From assembly GCA_028571685.1 (NCBI GenBank), contig CM053154.1, forward strand, positions 5,245,501-5,309,500: a stretch of DNA of 64,000 nt. Direction: 5' to 3'. Source of the DNA: Heterohyrax brucei (Eukaryota; Chordata; Mammalia; Hyracoidea; Procaviidae). Positions 11,932-23,729 of this stretch are shown one piece after another. The notes beneath the pieces are model-generated. The model was not told the DNA's origin. It saw only the letters and a program-made list of their open reading frames with translations, and did no database searches. Positions within the stretch are counted from its first letter, which is position 1. Each line of letters begins with the position of its first letter. The translations under genes were made by a program, and so were the position numbers.

Positions 11932-12112
11932 AGAGCCCTGGTGGTTATACCCTTGGCTGTTGATTGACAGGTTGACGGTTCAAACCCAGACAGCAGCTCC
12001 TTAGGAGAAATACCCAGCGATCAGCTCCCCTAAAGACCCCGGGGGGGGGCAGTTCTTGTCTGTCACACGGGACAGCTATGAGTCCGAATAGATTCAATGG
12101 CACCCAACAACA
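11932..12112 (+). mobile_element. AfroSINE, long variant
   Basis: 'gagccctggtggttatacc' head, 'ggttgacggttcaaacccag', extended middle, 'agctatgagtccgaatagat' and a caacaacaa tail. Confidence 0.85.
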
Positions 12113-13399
12113 ATGGATTTTCACATCATTGGCATCATCTCCGTCAGTCCTGCCCACTGTTATTTTTGAGAATGTTTTATAGACCAAGGAGTCACCAAGG
12201 TCCCTTTCCCTCTTCCCCTATAGTTGCAGTTTTCAGTTGGGGTTTCCATGCAATCTCAGGAAAGGAGCTCCCCCATCCTCCACCCTGGGAGGAAATTCAC
12301 AACCACACGGAATCAGAATCAGAAGCCTTTCCTAGCAGGCAGACTTCGTCCTGCTTCTTGCTGTAACTGAGGGGCTTCCACCCATCCTGCCGGAGAGAAG
12401 AAGAGGGTGCAAGCAGGTTGTCCTTGACAATGAAGCCGTATCCACCGCTTTGCTTTTGTAAGGAACTCAGGCTCTCTTAGCATCTTCCAGGAGTACCGAT
12501 TCCCAGTCCTTCAATCGCTGTCCCTGCTTCTAGCTACAATTCTCAATTTTAAAAGGAAACATAAAACAAGGCTTCCGAAGCTCTTCAGCTTCAATCTTTG
12601 CTGAGAAGCTGCACTTATCACCGGTTCCCAGGCAATGCTAACACAGCCGGCCAGGGAACATTGCTGACCCTCACAGGTGGAGCCGTGGTTCTCAACATTT
12701 ATTCTACACAAGGGTCACCTGGGAGTCTTGTTAGAAGGTAGGTTCTGATTCAGTATCTGGAGTGGCCATTCTGGGCAGTGGTTTGTACCAGAACAAACCA
12801 GTGTGAATCCCTGCTTAGACTTCTTTGTGGTTTACAGGGAAACTGATACAACTGCACTTCATGTCACCTCGATCTCGGGACACCATGTGCCTGTACGCAT
12901 TTTTCTGCTGAATGAATCCTTTATCTTACTTAGAACCTCAGAGGGGTGTTGCTTCTCAGAAATGGAGAGCTGTGGGTGTGTCAGAACCCCAGTTCCTCAA
13001 TGGCCTGTGGCGTTTGGGTGATGCCACCTTCTCCAACCTCCTGTCCCAAGCTCTCCAACCCTGGGCTCCAACTCCAGGCCGTGAGCCACCGCCACCAAGA
13101 CTGCTTCTAAGGCTGCACCAGCACGTGGCAGCCCCTGGTCTGGAACGTTGCAGCACCCAGTACCTGGAAGAAAACTTATCCTTGAAAGCTGAGCCTGCTC
13201 TGGGTGGTGCGTCTGTCTAGGCCCTCACTGCAGAGGCCTCCCAGGCACTCTGGCCCACCTCTGCACCGTGTATTACACTGACACTCTCTGGAAATGACCA
13301 GTTCTGCCCACACCATGGACACAGGATGCTCAGAGGCAGGTGCCGTGACTCCTGTCACTCCAGTGACGAGGCACAGCGACAGTTCCCATCCAGCCCACT
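12113..13399. other. Unassigned stretch
   Basis: No gene or repeat family could be supported over these 1.3 kb. Confidence 0.3.
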
Positions 13400-13569
13400 C
13401 CAACCCCTGATGACCTGTGTGCACCACAGCAGAACACACTCCACACAGTTTTCAGAGATCTTCGGTAAGCAGATCACCTGGTCCTTCTTCCGACGTGCCT
13501 CGAGGTGGACTTGAACTTCCAGAGTCTCAGCAGCCAAGCACGTTAACCATCTACACCACTCTGGTGGTA
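13400..13569 (-). mobile_element. AfroSINE-related, antisense, 'cttcttccga' variant
   Basis: Contains the antisense variant blocks 'tggtccttcttccgacgtgc', 'tggacttgaacttccagagt' and 'gttaaccatctacaccactc'. Confidence 0.75.
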
Positions 13570-14715
13570 CCCAGCAGGCACTCAGTAAACCTTCAGCACA
13601 TCCATTTGTCCCTTCTAGATGGCCAACAGACTCTCAAACACCACATGCATTTGATGAAAACCAAGAAATATCCTTTGAAAGAAAATTGTCAGCCAGCTAA
13701 GAATAGCCTGGCACAACCTAAGGCAAATTCATTCAGTGTCGGCTTCTTGCGTTTTTATAGAGCTCTGAGCCAAAATCAGGCCTCTGCTCAGAGGGATTGA
13801 AATGGACAAAGTGTTAACATCTCCAACAGCTCGCTGAACTTCAGCTGACGCTGGCAGTGTCAGCAACAGTAATTTACTGAATTAGTTACTGAGGTAAGTG
13901 CTGCGACCAGGTGGGGACGAGCGGGCGGACGCCGCACCCAGGCAGCTCATTACGGAGGGCAAGGCTGCCGGCTCCAGTCGGTGATGTCCAGCTCTCAGGT
14001 GTTCAGGTACCCCCTGAGCAAGGAGAAACTCCTACCGAAAAGAAGTGTCCGTTACCAGGAATGGGGTTTCTAGTGCCAGCGTGGGTAGGAGATGACTTGA
14101 CGTCCGTGGCTAGGAAAGAGATTAGTCTTTGAGCAAACTCCATAGTGCAGCCCAGTGCAGGAGGCTTTCAGTTTGACATCTTTAAGGAAATATACAACAT
14201 TTTCTTCTCTTTGGACGAGGGTTTACAGGTTTTCTGTTCATTAAAGCAAGTGCCCCATGGCAACATACTCTCACTCTAGACGGAGTCACTGTAAATCCCT
14301 GGAAGGAGAAGAGCGAGAAAATCCTGACTGTCGGTTAATCTGCACTCATGTCCTCCCTGTAACTGTTAGACAGCTTCTGTTTCAGAGACTTAGAAAGGAT
14401 CTGGATATCTGCTCCGTGTCCTCCATAAGCTTCCTGCCCCTCCTTAGCTCTCTGAAACGATCCTGGGGCATATCCTGCTTCCTACCTCCCGCTTGCATGC
14501 ACCCAGGACATTCAGGGTGCAAGGGACACTTGTAGCCCTCCTCGATGACAACTATCAGAATATCAAAAGCTCAGCATCCGAGAGTCTGCTCCTCTCCCTC
14601 TGTTCCTCTCCTCACTTCTCTCCTTCCTTCCTCTCTTTCATTTCTGTATGTCAGAAATGGAAAGAGTGCACTAAAGAGAGGAAAGATCTGACCATAAATA
14701 CAAATACCTATCCCT
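13570..14715. other. Unassigned stretch
   Basis: Includes a CT-rich patch at about 14590-14640. No gene is seen. Confidence 0.3.
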
Positions 14716-15150
14716 TTGTCCAACTGTGTGTTGCCATGGCACTGGCAGCCATGCACTTCAAACTCCAGCAGGGTCCCCACGGCAGACAGGAGTCAGTGGA
14801 GCCTCCAGACTAAGACAGATGAGGAGGGCCTGCCGGTTGACTTCCACAAGATAACCAACCGAAAAGGCAAACCCCCAGCATCCAGTGCACTCTGGCTCAG
14901 CAGCCCCAGAGGTCAGAGCAGAACTGGCCTACAGAGTTTCCAAGGAGCACCTGGCAGATTTGAACCACTGACCTTCAGATCAGCCACCAGCCAATGAAAG
15001 CCCCTTGGATGTTAACAGAATACTGTCGGAGAGACTGCTGGAAGACGAGCCCTCTGGGTTGGAAGGCCCTCAGAACAGTCAGTGACCACGACAGGCTCAA
15101 GCATACCGTCCACTGTGCAGGTGCAGGACTGGGCACGCCAACCCTCACAA
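14716..15150 (+). mobile_element. RTE/BovB-like LINE, internally deleted, interrupted by a SINE
   Basis: 5' UTR blocks ('gcctccagactaagacagat') run to 14865; after an inserted SINE they continue ('ctgctggaagacgagccctc', 'gggttggaaggccctcagaa') and at about 15085 pass directly into 3'-end sequence ('aggctcaagcataccg', 'gtgcaggactgggc'). The coding region is missing. The 5'/3' junction differs from that of the copy at 6.05-6.64 kb. Confidence 0.7.
14866..14985 (-). mobile_element. AfroSINE, antisense, inserted in an RTE copy
   Basis: 'aacccccagcatccagtgca' to 'gaaccactgaccttcagatc'; the head end is truncated. The flanks accaaccgaaaag (14853-14865) and accagccaatgaaag (14986-15000) are a diverged target-site duplication. 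Confidence 0.8.
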
Positions 15151-16555
15151 AGGCGCTGCGGGACTGGGCACACCGGCCCCCACAGAGACCATGCAGGGCT
15201 CAGGCAGGGCTTGGCTCTGTTGTCCCCGCGACTGTCCAGGTGGGAGGCAATTCAGCTACGAGGAAAGGCTCTGTACTGAAAACTCACCTCTTAGCTTTAC
15301 GCACTGGCAGACTTCCCCACATCTAGAAACGGGCAGAGAATTACTTTGTCTCCAACAGAGAGTCTGGGAGCCGTCCCATCCCTAGAGGGCCACCTCATGT
15401 TCCCTCAGTAAACACCCAGCATCAGAGACTGGAAGGAGTGCATCAGCACAGAACAGCCAAGAGCCAGGCCAGTCTGGGAGCACGGCAGAGCAAGCACAGC
15501 TGTCCTCCGAATAGATAAAGCAGGCTCACTGGCCTGACACAGAGACCGGAGAAGCCCCGAGGCTATGGCCCCAGACACTCTTTGAGCTCAGTAATGAAGT
15601 CACTCCAGAGGTTCACCCTTCAGCCAAAGATCAGACCGACCCATAAAATGAGACGGAGGGGCACACCAGCCTCGGGGCAAGGACTAGAAGGCCGAGGGGA
15701 AAGCTGGGAAGAGGGAACTCAAGGTTGAGAAAGGAGAGTGTTGACATGTTGCGGGGTTGTTATCCAGTATTGTAAAACAATGTGTGTGCTGTTTAAGTGA
15801 GAAGGTGGTTTGTTCTGTTAACCTTCATCTAAAGCACTGTGAAGTTAAAAATGGAAACAGGCTTCCAAGCTGATCTAAACTCTGTTCCTCCTCACTGTCC
15901 CCTCACTTCTAGACCCCAGCAGGAAGTGAGTCAGCATGGGGACTCGCCTACCAGCACCCACTGAGAGGACACTTCCACTTAGACCACATCTCAAACAGAA
16001 AGAAAAGGTGTCGTCCCATGACAAGAATCTCAGACACAGGATGAGTGGTGGGATGCGGGGCGGGGCCAAGGGTCCCTGCCAGGCATCAAATCCTGTATGT
16101 GGGTGCTCACCTTGGGAGCTGGCCCTTTTGACTGGAGAAGAAAGGCAGCCTGGGGTTCCCTGTGAGTTTCACAAGAGTCCCCACGGACAGAGTGGAGGCA
16201 GAGGGCTGAAGGTAGAGGGCTGGGGACAGAGGGCTGGTTAGCCCACTCTTACAGGGGACCTGTGTACGATCTGCAAGGAAGTCAGGGCCACGTCTGCAGA
16301 TGACAATCTAAAATGAAACACAGACCCACCAAAATTCTATTACTGAGACCAAACCTGCAAAACACAAGGTCCTTTTAGAGTATGAGGCAAAATGAAAAGA
16401 CAAAGGTACAAAGGTCATTTAGACTAATACATTATAATCAAACAGTGATGTATGAGGACATTCTAAGGTCAGAGTGGAGAAGAAAAATGGAAATAATTTT
16501 CTTGCAAGCACAAAATCAGCAACTAACATTCAGCTGGAAATGTCCATATAGATTT
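15151..16555. other. Unassigned stretch
   Basis: No gene or recognised transposon. A GC-box-like ggggcggggcc occurs at about 16057 without a surrounding CpG island. Confidence 0.3.
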
Positions 16556-16573
16556 AAGGACACTTGTGAAAAA

Positions 16574-16719
16574 GTAAAACCCAGCCGATTCCGACTCATA
16601 GCAACCGAATAGGACAGAGTAGAACTGCCCCACAGGACTTTTAAGGAGTGGCTGGTGGATTCCAACTGCCAATTTTCTGCTTAGCAACCAAGCGCTTAAC
16701 CATTGCACCACTGGGGCTC
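16574..16719 (-). mobile_element. AfroSINE, antisense, with exact 10-bp target duplication
   Basis: 'gccgattccgactcatagca' to 'ttaaccattgcaccactggg'. AAGGACACTT occurs on both sides, at 16556-16565 and 16723-16732, an intact target-site duplication that suggests a fairly recent insertion. Confidence 0.93.
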
Positions 16720-16736
16720 CTCAAGGACACTTAATT

Positions 16737-16904
16737 AAACCAAACCAAACCCAAACCCCTTGCTGCTGAGCTGATTCCGACTCACAGCAACCCTATAGGA
16801 CAGAGTAGGACTGCCCCACAGAGTTTCTGAGCACCTGGTGGATTCCAATTGTCGACCTTTGGTTAGCAGCTGAAATGCTCAGCCAGTATGCCACCAGGGT
16901 TTCC
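16737..16904 (-). mobile_element. AfroSINE, antisense, full length
   Basis: Begins 'aaaccaaaccaaacccaaac' and ends 'atgccaccagggtttcc'. It lies directly beside the previous copy; AAGGACTT follows it, close to the neighbouring AAGGACACTT. Confidence 0.93.
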
Positions 16905-17666
16905 TTAAGGACTTCAGTTACCCAAATTTATGCTTGCATTTCTAGACCAGGAATGAAATGACTTGCCTTGAGCACAGAGCAAACAGGCAGAGAGAAATCA
17001 GAACCCAGGTAGCTTGGGCCTCTGGTGAGTCCTGCCACCCCTGGAGCCTGGCGTAACGGCAGCACTAGCTAGTGCCATTGTTTAGTAAGCTCCAGGCCAC
17101 TGGCTATGTGTTGCTGTCCCCACTGTGACCACGATGAGTCACCCACAGAGGGGCCTTTTGCCCCAGGTCCCAGCATCAGTGACCCCAGTCTGATGCACTT
17201 CTGTCTGATCCAAAGTCTGCGTTCTGGGCCTCACACTCCCAGTCTCCCACTGAAGACCAAAGCCTGCAGACAGATGGGTGGCTACAGACCCAGTGGGGTT
17301 CAGGCAGTGATGTCACGCTAGGGGAGACCCCTCTGCACACCTGCAGCCCCTTCTACTGCTATGATGGCTGTTCCTGCTCAGGTCTCTCTCTCATTCTTCA
17401 AGCTTGCCCTGAACACACGCAGTGTGCCGGGCACTGCCGGGCATCCCTGGGGCTCGAGGCCCGGACACTCTCATCCCAGGCTGGCCCTTCTGCAAGCCAA
17501 TGCTTAAATGCAGCATTGCGGAGCCCAGACCAAGGTCCACACCAGTTCTCCATTCTTCACAAACACCAACATCAAGACACCTGCCTAGAACACATTAGGT
17601 TTTTAACACACCTTGGCCAGGACCACTTTTCCTTCAGACTTTTCCCTCCGCCCAGTAGACCTGAAG
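16905..17666. other. Unassigned stretch
   Basis: No recognised content. Confidence 0.3.
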
Positions 17667-17861
17667 GTCCTTGGGTGGCACAAATGCTTTGCACTCAACT
17701 TCTAATCACAAGGTTGGCAGTTCAAATCTTCCCCACAGCACTTTGGGCAAAGGGCCTGGTGATTGGCTTCTGTAAAGATTACTGCCAAGGAAAGCCTACC
17801 GAGCAGCTGTACCCCACAACACATGGGGTTGCCGTGAGTTGCATGGACCTGATGGCAGTGG
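17667..17861 (+). mobile_element. AfroSINE, long variant
   Basis: 'gggtggcacaaatgctttgc' head, 'aaggttggcagttcaaatct', then the long middle 'gcttctgtaaagattactgc' and 'atggggttgccgtgagttgc'. Confidence 0.85.
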
Positions 17862-18603
17862 CCCTGATTTTTGTCTTTCTATATTCATCTGTTTATTTTT
17901 TGATAGCATTTATATTTGTATTGGGGGGGAAGAAGCCCTCCCTCTCCCTTTTTCCTTATTTGTAACAATATACATGAATGGAATCAATTAATGAAACATT
18001 CTTGATTGTATTTGAAAAGTACTTTAAAATAAAGATCTTTACAAACATTTCCATCAATCCTTATTCACTAGGAATCAACATAAAAGGATATATGTATGTT
18101 TTTGAAACACATTGTGTTAAAAATTCGTATTTCATAAGCATAATGAACTGCTTTGAAGTTTCTGTAAAGCTGAAAGACAGTCAGGGGCCCTCTACTTCTG
18201 GCTGGGAGCCGGGTGCAGAAAGAGTTCAAAGAGACTGTGAACCACATCAAAACTCCCCCACAGAACACCTGGATGGGAATTACCTAGATGGGGGATGCTT
18301 GGGAACCGGAAGCCAGAACAGAAAGAAGAAAAGGAGGCTGTCCTGGTAACCCCCAAAGAAGGGATTACCCCGCCCACGTGCGAGAGAAGCCCCACCCTGC
18401 ACACCTGTGTCTGCCGGGGACTTATAAATTCAGAGAAACTACCAGCCTTGTGTGCAGCTTCAGTGAAACCCCAGGTACTGAGAATACTCTTCGGTACTCC
18501 ACTTTTGGGAAAAAAAAAATGCCAGGGAAGAAATAACGAGGCTGTAACCCCCTAGAATAAACTTCTTATACACCTGGGATCAGGCATAAAAGCAACGGAA
18601 ATG
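17862..18603. other. Unassigned stretch
   Basis: AT-rich start, then ordinary unique-looking sequence. No gene is supported. Confidence 0.3.
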
Positions 18604-18828
18604 GTTGCCTGTTTCCATGAAATATTTTACCAGAAATTTATTGTTTTTTTTAATATATAAGAATGTCCTTGTAGTTAGATATAACGACAGAAACACTTTT
18701 CCTAAGCCCAGCCTACATGTATCAATAGACCGACGAGGCCAACATTCTGTGCTATTCTTTCTGAATCTTCTAATGTGCTCTGGTCTGAGCCGTCATTATT
18801 CCCAATCACAGTGGTGCCTCAAACCCCA
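18604..18828 (+). repeat. Dispersed repeat of unknown family, copy 1 (partial)
   Basis: Shares 'ccagaaatttattgtttttt', 'acttttcctaagcccagcct' and 'acatgtatcaataga' with longer copies at 20.66 and 33.79 kb. An AfroSINE interrupts or truncates it at 18829. Confidence 0.6.
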
Positions 18829-18978
18829 GCGAACCTTGGTGGCAGAGGGGTTAAGTGCCACACCTGCGAACCAGTCAGCAGTTGGAATCCACCAGGCCTT
18901 CCCTGCAAACTCTGTGGGGCAGCACTGTTCTGTCTTACAGGGTTGCTATGAGTTGGAATCCACTTGACGGCATGGGGT
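18829..18978 (+). mobile_element. AfroSINE
   Basis: 'aaccttggtggcagaggggt' head through 'gggttgctatgagttggaat' and 'cacttgacggcatgggg'. Confidence 0.9.
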
Positions 18979-19769
18979 CTTCTTTCTGTTCGAATCCCAG
19001 CAGAGGCAAGTAGTAATGTTCTGAGAGAAAATGACGAATTCACTCAGGATTCACAGGCTCATGAAGATCACGCATGAAACACACAGCAAGCATGCCACAC
19101 TGTTTTAATTCGCCCCGACACTTTGAAAGGATGACTCATGGAAGTATCCATCCACTGAGGCAGATGTTCCCAACAAGACAGTGGACATTGTCAGTTTATT
19201 TATTCAAACTGTGATGGTCCAAGACCCAGATGGTGCCCCGGCCGTGATAAGGCACACATTGTTGAGTCCCTGGGGCAACATACGAAACAGAGGGGGCAGC
19301 TCAAGAACTCTACTAAAAGATAGCTGATGGCCCGACAGCCCGAGGGTCCCCCTGGGAGCATGGCCCCTGGACCTGCCGCTGCTCCTGACCAGCAAACGCC
19401 ACTGTGGTCAACTCTTTGGACAACAATGGACTAGACTCGGGGACACGATGTGTCCATGTGGTATGTGTACTTCACGGTTCCATGCTCTGATAGGATGTCC
19501 TCCTATTGGTCTCTGTCTATAGGGGAGAGGAGAAGGGGGAGAGAAGGGGTAAGAGCTTGTTAAGAGGATGTAACAAGCATAGAACAAAAGGCAGGAGTGT
19601 GCTGTCATAGGGCAAGGAGCAAAAGAGTCTGTGGATAGGCAGGCAGGCAAAATTAATTTGGACTGTATATTCTAACTTAATCACAATAAAATTAAAAACA
19701 AAACCAACAAGCAAAAAAAATGCCCTGGTCCTTAGCACACGTAATACACGGTGTTAGGTGTTCTTAAAC
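18979..19769. other. Unassigned stretch
   Basis: No gene. An A-rich patch with caataaaatt lies near 19680-19720 and may be the end of an old unrecognised repeat. Confidence 0.3.
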
Positions 19770-19918
19770 AAACCACAACAACACTGCTGCAGAGTTGATT
19801 CCAACTCATAGAGCTCCCAGGCCTGTCAGTCTCTGCAGAAGCCGGCTCCCACACCTCTCTCATACCGCCTGCCTGTCAGTTAGCTGTCAGTCACTTTGAC
19901 CACTGCATCCCAGGGGCC
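19770..19918 (-). mobile_element. AfroSINE, antisense, diverged
   Basis: 'gttgattccaactcatagag' and 'tcagttagctgtcagtcact' in the expected order, with a variant middle. Confidence 0.7.
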
Positions 19919-20007
19919 TAGACTAGAGGGATCAAGGCCCCAGTCACAGCCACACAGCAGGCTTTCTAGAGACTGTGGCAACTGAGGTGGCCCTGAGGGT
20001 CAGGTTG

Positions 20008-20162
20008 TGGTGGTGCAGTGGTTGACAGTGTGACTGCTGCCCCAAAGGCTGGCAGTTCTAATCCACCAGCTGCTCCTCACAAACCCTACGGGCAATTATC
20101 TTCCATCCTATAGGGTCACCGTGAGTCAGAACTGACTCAGTGGCAAAGGGTTTGGGTTTTTT
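20008..20162 (+). mobile_element. AfroSINE
   Basis: 'gtggtggtgcagtggttgac' head, 'tggcagttctaatccaccag', 'cctatagggtcaccgtgagt' and a gggtttggg tail. Confidence 0.9.
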
Positions 20163-20659
20163 TGCAGGTTGGGCAGGATTTAGGAAGATGGAAACAAGAG
20201 GAAGGGAATGCTGACACAGGGCTGAGCGGACCCCCTGTCTGAGGATCCAGAAATCAGGGGAGCATCGTCTGAGAGGACCATGCACCCCATTGGCTCCCTA
20301 GCACACGGTGCACCGAAAGACTTGAGACGACCTTGGACACAGCTATTTTCCTAGTAACAATCAAATCTGGGGAAGGCCGGTCTTTATCCTGATGGATACA
20401 ATTCATTTCTGTTTTGACAGGACACCCTCTGTTTCTTCTCAAACACCGCAAATGAAAAAGAAGTCTCAGATAAGGAGGGAGGGCAGCTCCCATCTCCTCA
20501 CAGGCAAGGCTCCACGGGAGGTTTGCCAGGTCTCCTGACTCAGCTAGACAGTCCTTTCAGCAAGCGTCCTCAGCATCCCAGAGCTCGTCACGTAGCCCCA
20601 AAACAGCCCCTCATCTTGGCCTGATTTGGGTTCGGTCAACCTCAACAGAAAGGTGTGTT
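20163..20659. other. Unassigned stretch
   Basis: No recognised content. Confidence 0.3.
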
Positions 20660-21110
20660 TGTCTGGCGTCACTGGGGGGTGGGGAGGGATGTAGACCACA
20701 GCAGGTGACATTGTCAGAGGGAGTGACACCAAAATGACTGTCTACAAAAATATTCCAGCATTAGTTATAATTAAAGAAACATTTTTCGTAAGCCTAGCTT
20801 ACACGTGTCAATACACCTACCAGGCTGAATCACTAGCTGATGGACTACTGGAACCTTTCTGTGTGTTTTGGTCAGAGATGCCCTCATCATCCACCTACAG
20901 GGATGTTTCAAATCCCGTGGTTCCATGTGCAAACGCGCTACGAGCACATGCTATTGCTCTGTTGCTGCCAGTGTTCCTACAGCGGCCAATTTTGTCGAAT
21001 TTTCTGATGTTTCAGCTATGATATTATGGTCATCAGTATCTGTGAACCTGTATCAGCAACTTATTCAAAATAAAGTAGTAACCTGAGGAAAAGAAGAAGT
21101 GATACGGGGT
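20660..21110 (+). repeat. Dispersed repeat of unknown family, copy 2
   Basis: Colinear with 33788-34290: 'ttgtcagagggagtgacacc', 'aacatttttcgtaagcctag', 'cagtatctgtgaacctgtat' and 'aaagtagtaacctgaggaaa' have counterparts there in the same order. No terminal inverted repeats, poly-A tail or coding sequence could be recognised. Confidence 0.7.
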
Positions 21111-21811
21111 TTACGCGTAACATTCATACAGGAAAACACGACTAAGGCTGCTCGCTGGTCCGCTACAGGAGGAAGTGCATGAGGGAGGTGGCGCCAGGAG
21201 TTACGACCCAAGGTGACACCACCCCTAGTGACACCTCTGCCACCAACCCCAGCTGACAGCCTCTTGAGTCCACAGGGTTCACACGCTGCAGCAGACAGGC
21301 TCCTGAACAGTTTCACTTGGTCACCAGCTCATCCCTCCAACTGTCACCACGACGTGCCCCCTGCTGCTGCACTTTGCTGGAGGCTGAGGGCACAGTGTTG
21401 ACCTCGTGGAAAGTACAGTCCAGCACACCTTTCCGCAGCAGGTGGAGGCGTGTGGGACTTGGACAGAAGCAAGGCTGGGAAGGGCTCAGGTCAGGTGGCA
21501 AAGGTTACGAGCTTGATTTAGGGCCCGTGGCGTCAGCGGAGCACAGGAGTTATCCCAGGAAAAATGTTTAGGGCAGTGGGGAGTGAGAATCGCAGGAAGG
21601 GCAGGGAACTAGGAAGCCGGTGGAGGATATGGAGCAGGACGGCCCCCTGAGAGAGTGTGGGGCAGATGGAGTGGCGTGGCCACCTGAGGGACAGTGTGGA
21701 GGAGGCGCCTGTGTTGATGAACTGAAGACCACGTCTCAGTGTCACTGCCCACCAGCTTTCCTCGTGGCTTCGCGGCCCGCACCGCCCACTTCTCACATGC
21801 TGGCTCACCCT
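21111..21811. other. Unassigned stretch
   Basis: No gene or recognised repeat. Confidence 0.3.
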
Positions 21812-22476
21812 TGTCATGGACTGAATTGTGTCCTCCCCTCAAAAGTGGGTAGCCCTTTGGCTGGGCCGCACTTGCCAGTATGGTATGCCCGTCCACCGTG
21901 CTGTAAGCCCAGCCTCTATGATGTAAATGAGGGGGATGGGCAGCAGTTGGGTTGGGGGCCAGGGACTCCAAGTGCCAGACTGTATTGTGCCTTGAGGCCA
22001 TCTTTGGGGATATGAAAGAAAGGGAAGCAGGCAAAGAGTCAGGACCTCTTACCATCAAGAAAGAAGCAGTGCCAGGGAACAAAACAAACCCACTGCCATC
22101 AAGTTGGTTCCAACTCACAGTGGCCCTAGAGGTCAGAGCAGGACTGCCCCACAGAGTTTCCAAGGAGCACCTGGTGGATTTAAACTGCTGAACTTTCGAT
22201 TAGCAGATGTAGCACTTAACCACTACACCACCAGGGTTTCCAGGGCCAGGAACAGAGCTCATCCTTTAGGCCAGGAACAGCACCTCAGAAGCTCCCAGTC
22301 CAGGGGAATATTAAAGACCAAGAACTTCCTCCAGAGCCCACAGAGAAAGCCTTTCCCCGGAGCTGATGCCCTGAATGTGCACTTGTAGCCTACTGGACAG
22401 TGACGGAATACAACTCTCTTTGTTAAAGACTTCCACGTGTGCCTGTCTGGTACAGCAGCACAGGACAACTATAACA
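21812..22476 (+). mobile_element. Solo LTR (ERV-derived) carrying a SINE insertion
   Basis: Starts TGTCATGGACTGAATTGTGT and ends near ...GACAACTATAACA, the TG...CA limits shared by the LTR copies at 27.68, 34.51 and 63.36 kb. About 500 bases remain when the inserted SINE is removed. No internal retroviral genes are adjacent, so it is a solo LTR. Confidence 0.75.
22080..22241 (-). mobile_element. AfroSINE, antisense, inserted in the LTR
   Basis: 'aaaacaaacccactgccatc' to 'accaccagggtttcc'. Flanks gccagggaac and gccaggaac form the target-site duplication. Confidence 0.92.
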
Positions 22477-22924
22477 TGCCTGCACTCCCACACCACCCCC
22501 GGCAGCCTCGCGGGCTGGCTGATTCCCAGGCCAAAGTCTCTGGGAAAGCCACTCCCGAGGACCCACAGTGGGAACTCCCCCCAGCTTGGCGGGGGGTGCT
22601 GACTGAGCAAGCAGAGCATTCTGGGCCAGGTGTCCCCATAAAGGAAAGAGAAGTGGCTTGGTGTGTGGCTTGTGGGCTTGGCACGCTTGGCACATTTCTT
22701 CATACTCACTTTGTGTGCACACAGGAGTTCCGGAAGCCACCGCCAAGTGACAGTAACTCCCCCATCGGCTTCTCACAACTCATTTGGCTGGAAGCGACTG
22801 TGGGGGAGTGGGGTCTGATTCTGTCTTCAAATCCAAAACTGTCTGAATTAATCCAAAGAGACCCACCCAGCTCCCAGCTCACACTGACAGACGGCAAGTC
22901 TCTTCTGGGGCTGGAGGCGGCAGA
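22477..22924. other. Unassigned stretch
   Basis: No recognised content. Confidence 0.3.
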
Positions 22925-23230
22925 GTTGCAGTCCAGCAGGCTACTGGTCCAAATTTAGGGTGTCAGCTCCAGGGGAAGGCTTTCTCTGTGGGCTCTGGAG
23001 GAAAGTCCTTGTCAATATTCCCCTGGACTGGGAGCTCCTGAGGTGCAGGGACCCCCAACGACACACTCCACTCCTGGCACTTCTTCTTTCCTGATGCTGT
23101 GAGGTCCCCAAATCTCTCTGCTGGCGTCTTTCTTTTGCATTCTAGGTGGCAGAGTCACAGGTATCACCAAGACTAATAAGAAAGACCTCGACCCAAGACT
23201 CATCAGCTGAAGGCCTCTCCGTTCTATAGT
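22925..23230 (-). mobile_element. LTR fragment, antisense, same family
   Basis: Contains 'tcagctccaggggaaggctt', 'ctgtgggctctggaggaaag' and 'cccctggactgggagctcct', complements of the 3' half of the LTR family. Both ends are truncated or decayed. Confidence 0.65.
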
Positions 23231-23729
23231 CCCCCTGCCACCACCTCTTGGCCCTGTTTCTGGACACTGTCTGACCTTTCACGCACCAAATGGCCAGCAT
23301 CTCTGACTGTGAATCAGAACCCAGCGGACAGCTAACAGTTGGTTTGGGCTTAATGCCCAGAACAGGGCACTCAGTGTAAATGAGCTAGGGTCTTTATTTT
23401 GCTGAGGAAAACCTTCCCTGCTGTTTATTTCCTGCTGTGCTTGGGGCAGGAAGACCTCCCATACCTAGCTAAAGGGTCGCCTGAGGTCAAAAGCAGCCGA
23501 GGAGGCAGGAATTCTGTGATTTGTAAAAAGTGTTCCCACTCCTGGCTGGTTTTCACTCAGTTCAAGCACCTTCCATCAGAAACACGCGTTCAGCGCTCTC
23601 TTCCCTTTTCCTTGAGTTTCCTGGACTGAACTCCCATGGAGTGGTCAGTGGTTGAAGACTAGTCAGTGTCTTCATTGTGCCCGTGTCACTCTTCATCTTT
23701 CTAGAAACGCTTGCCATGCCTGGAAGGAA
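23231..23729. other. Unassigned stretch before the CpG island
   Basis: No gene or repeat recognised. Confidence 0.3.

Noticed and set aside
21812..22476. Intact endogenous retrovirus
   Set aside because: None of the LTR copies has a partner or internal coding sequence nearby; all are solo LTRs or fragments.
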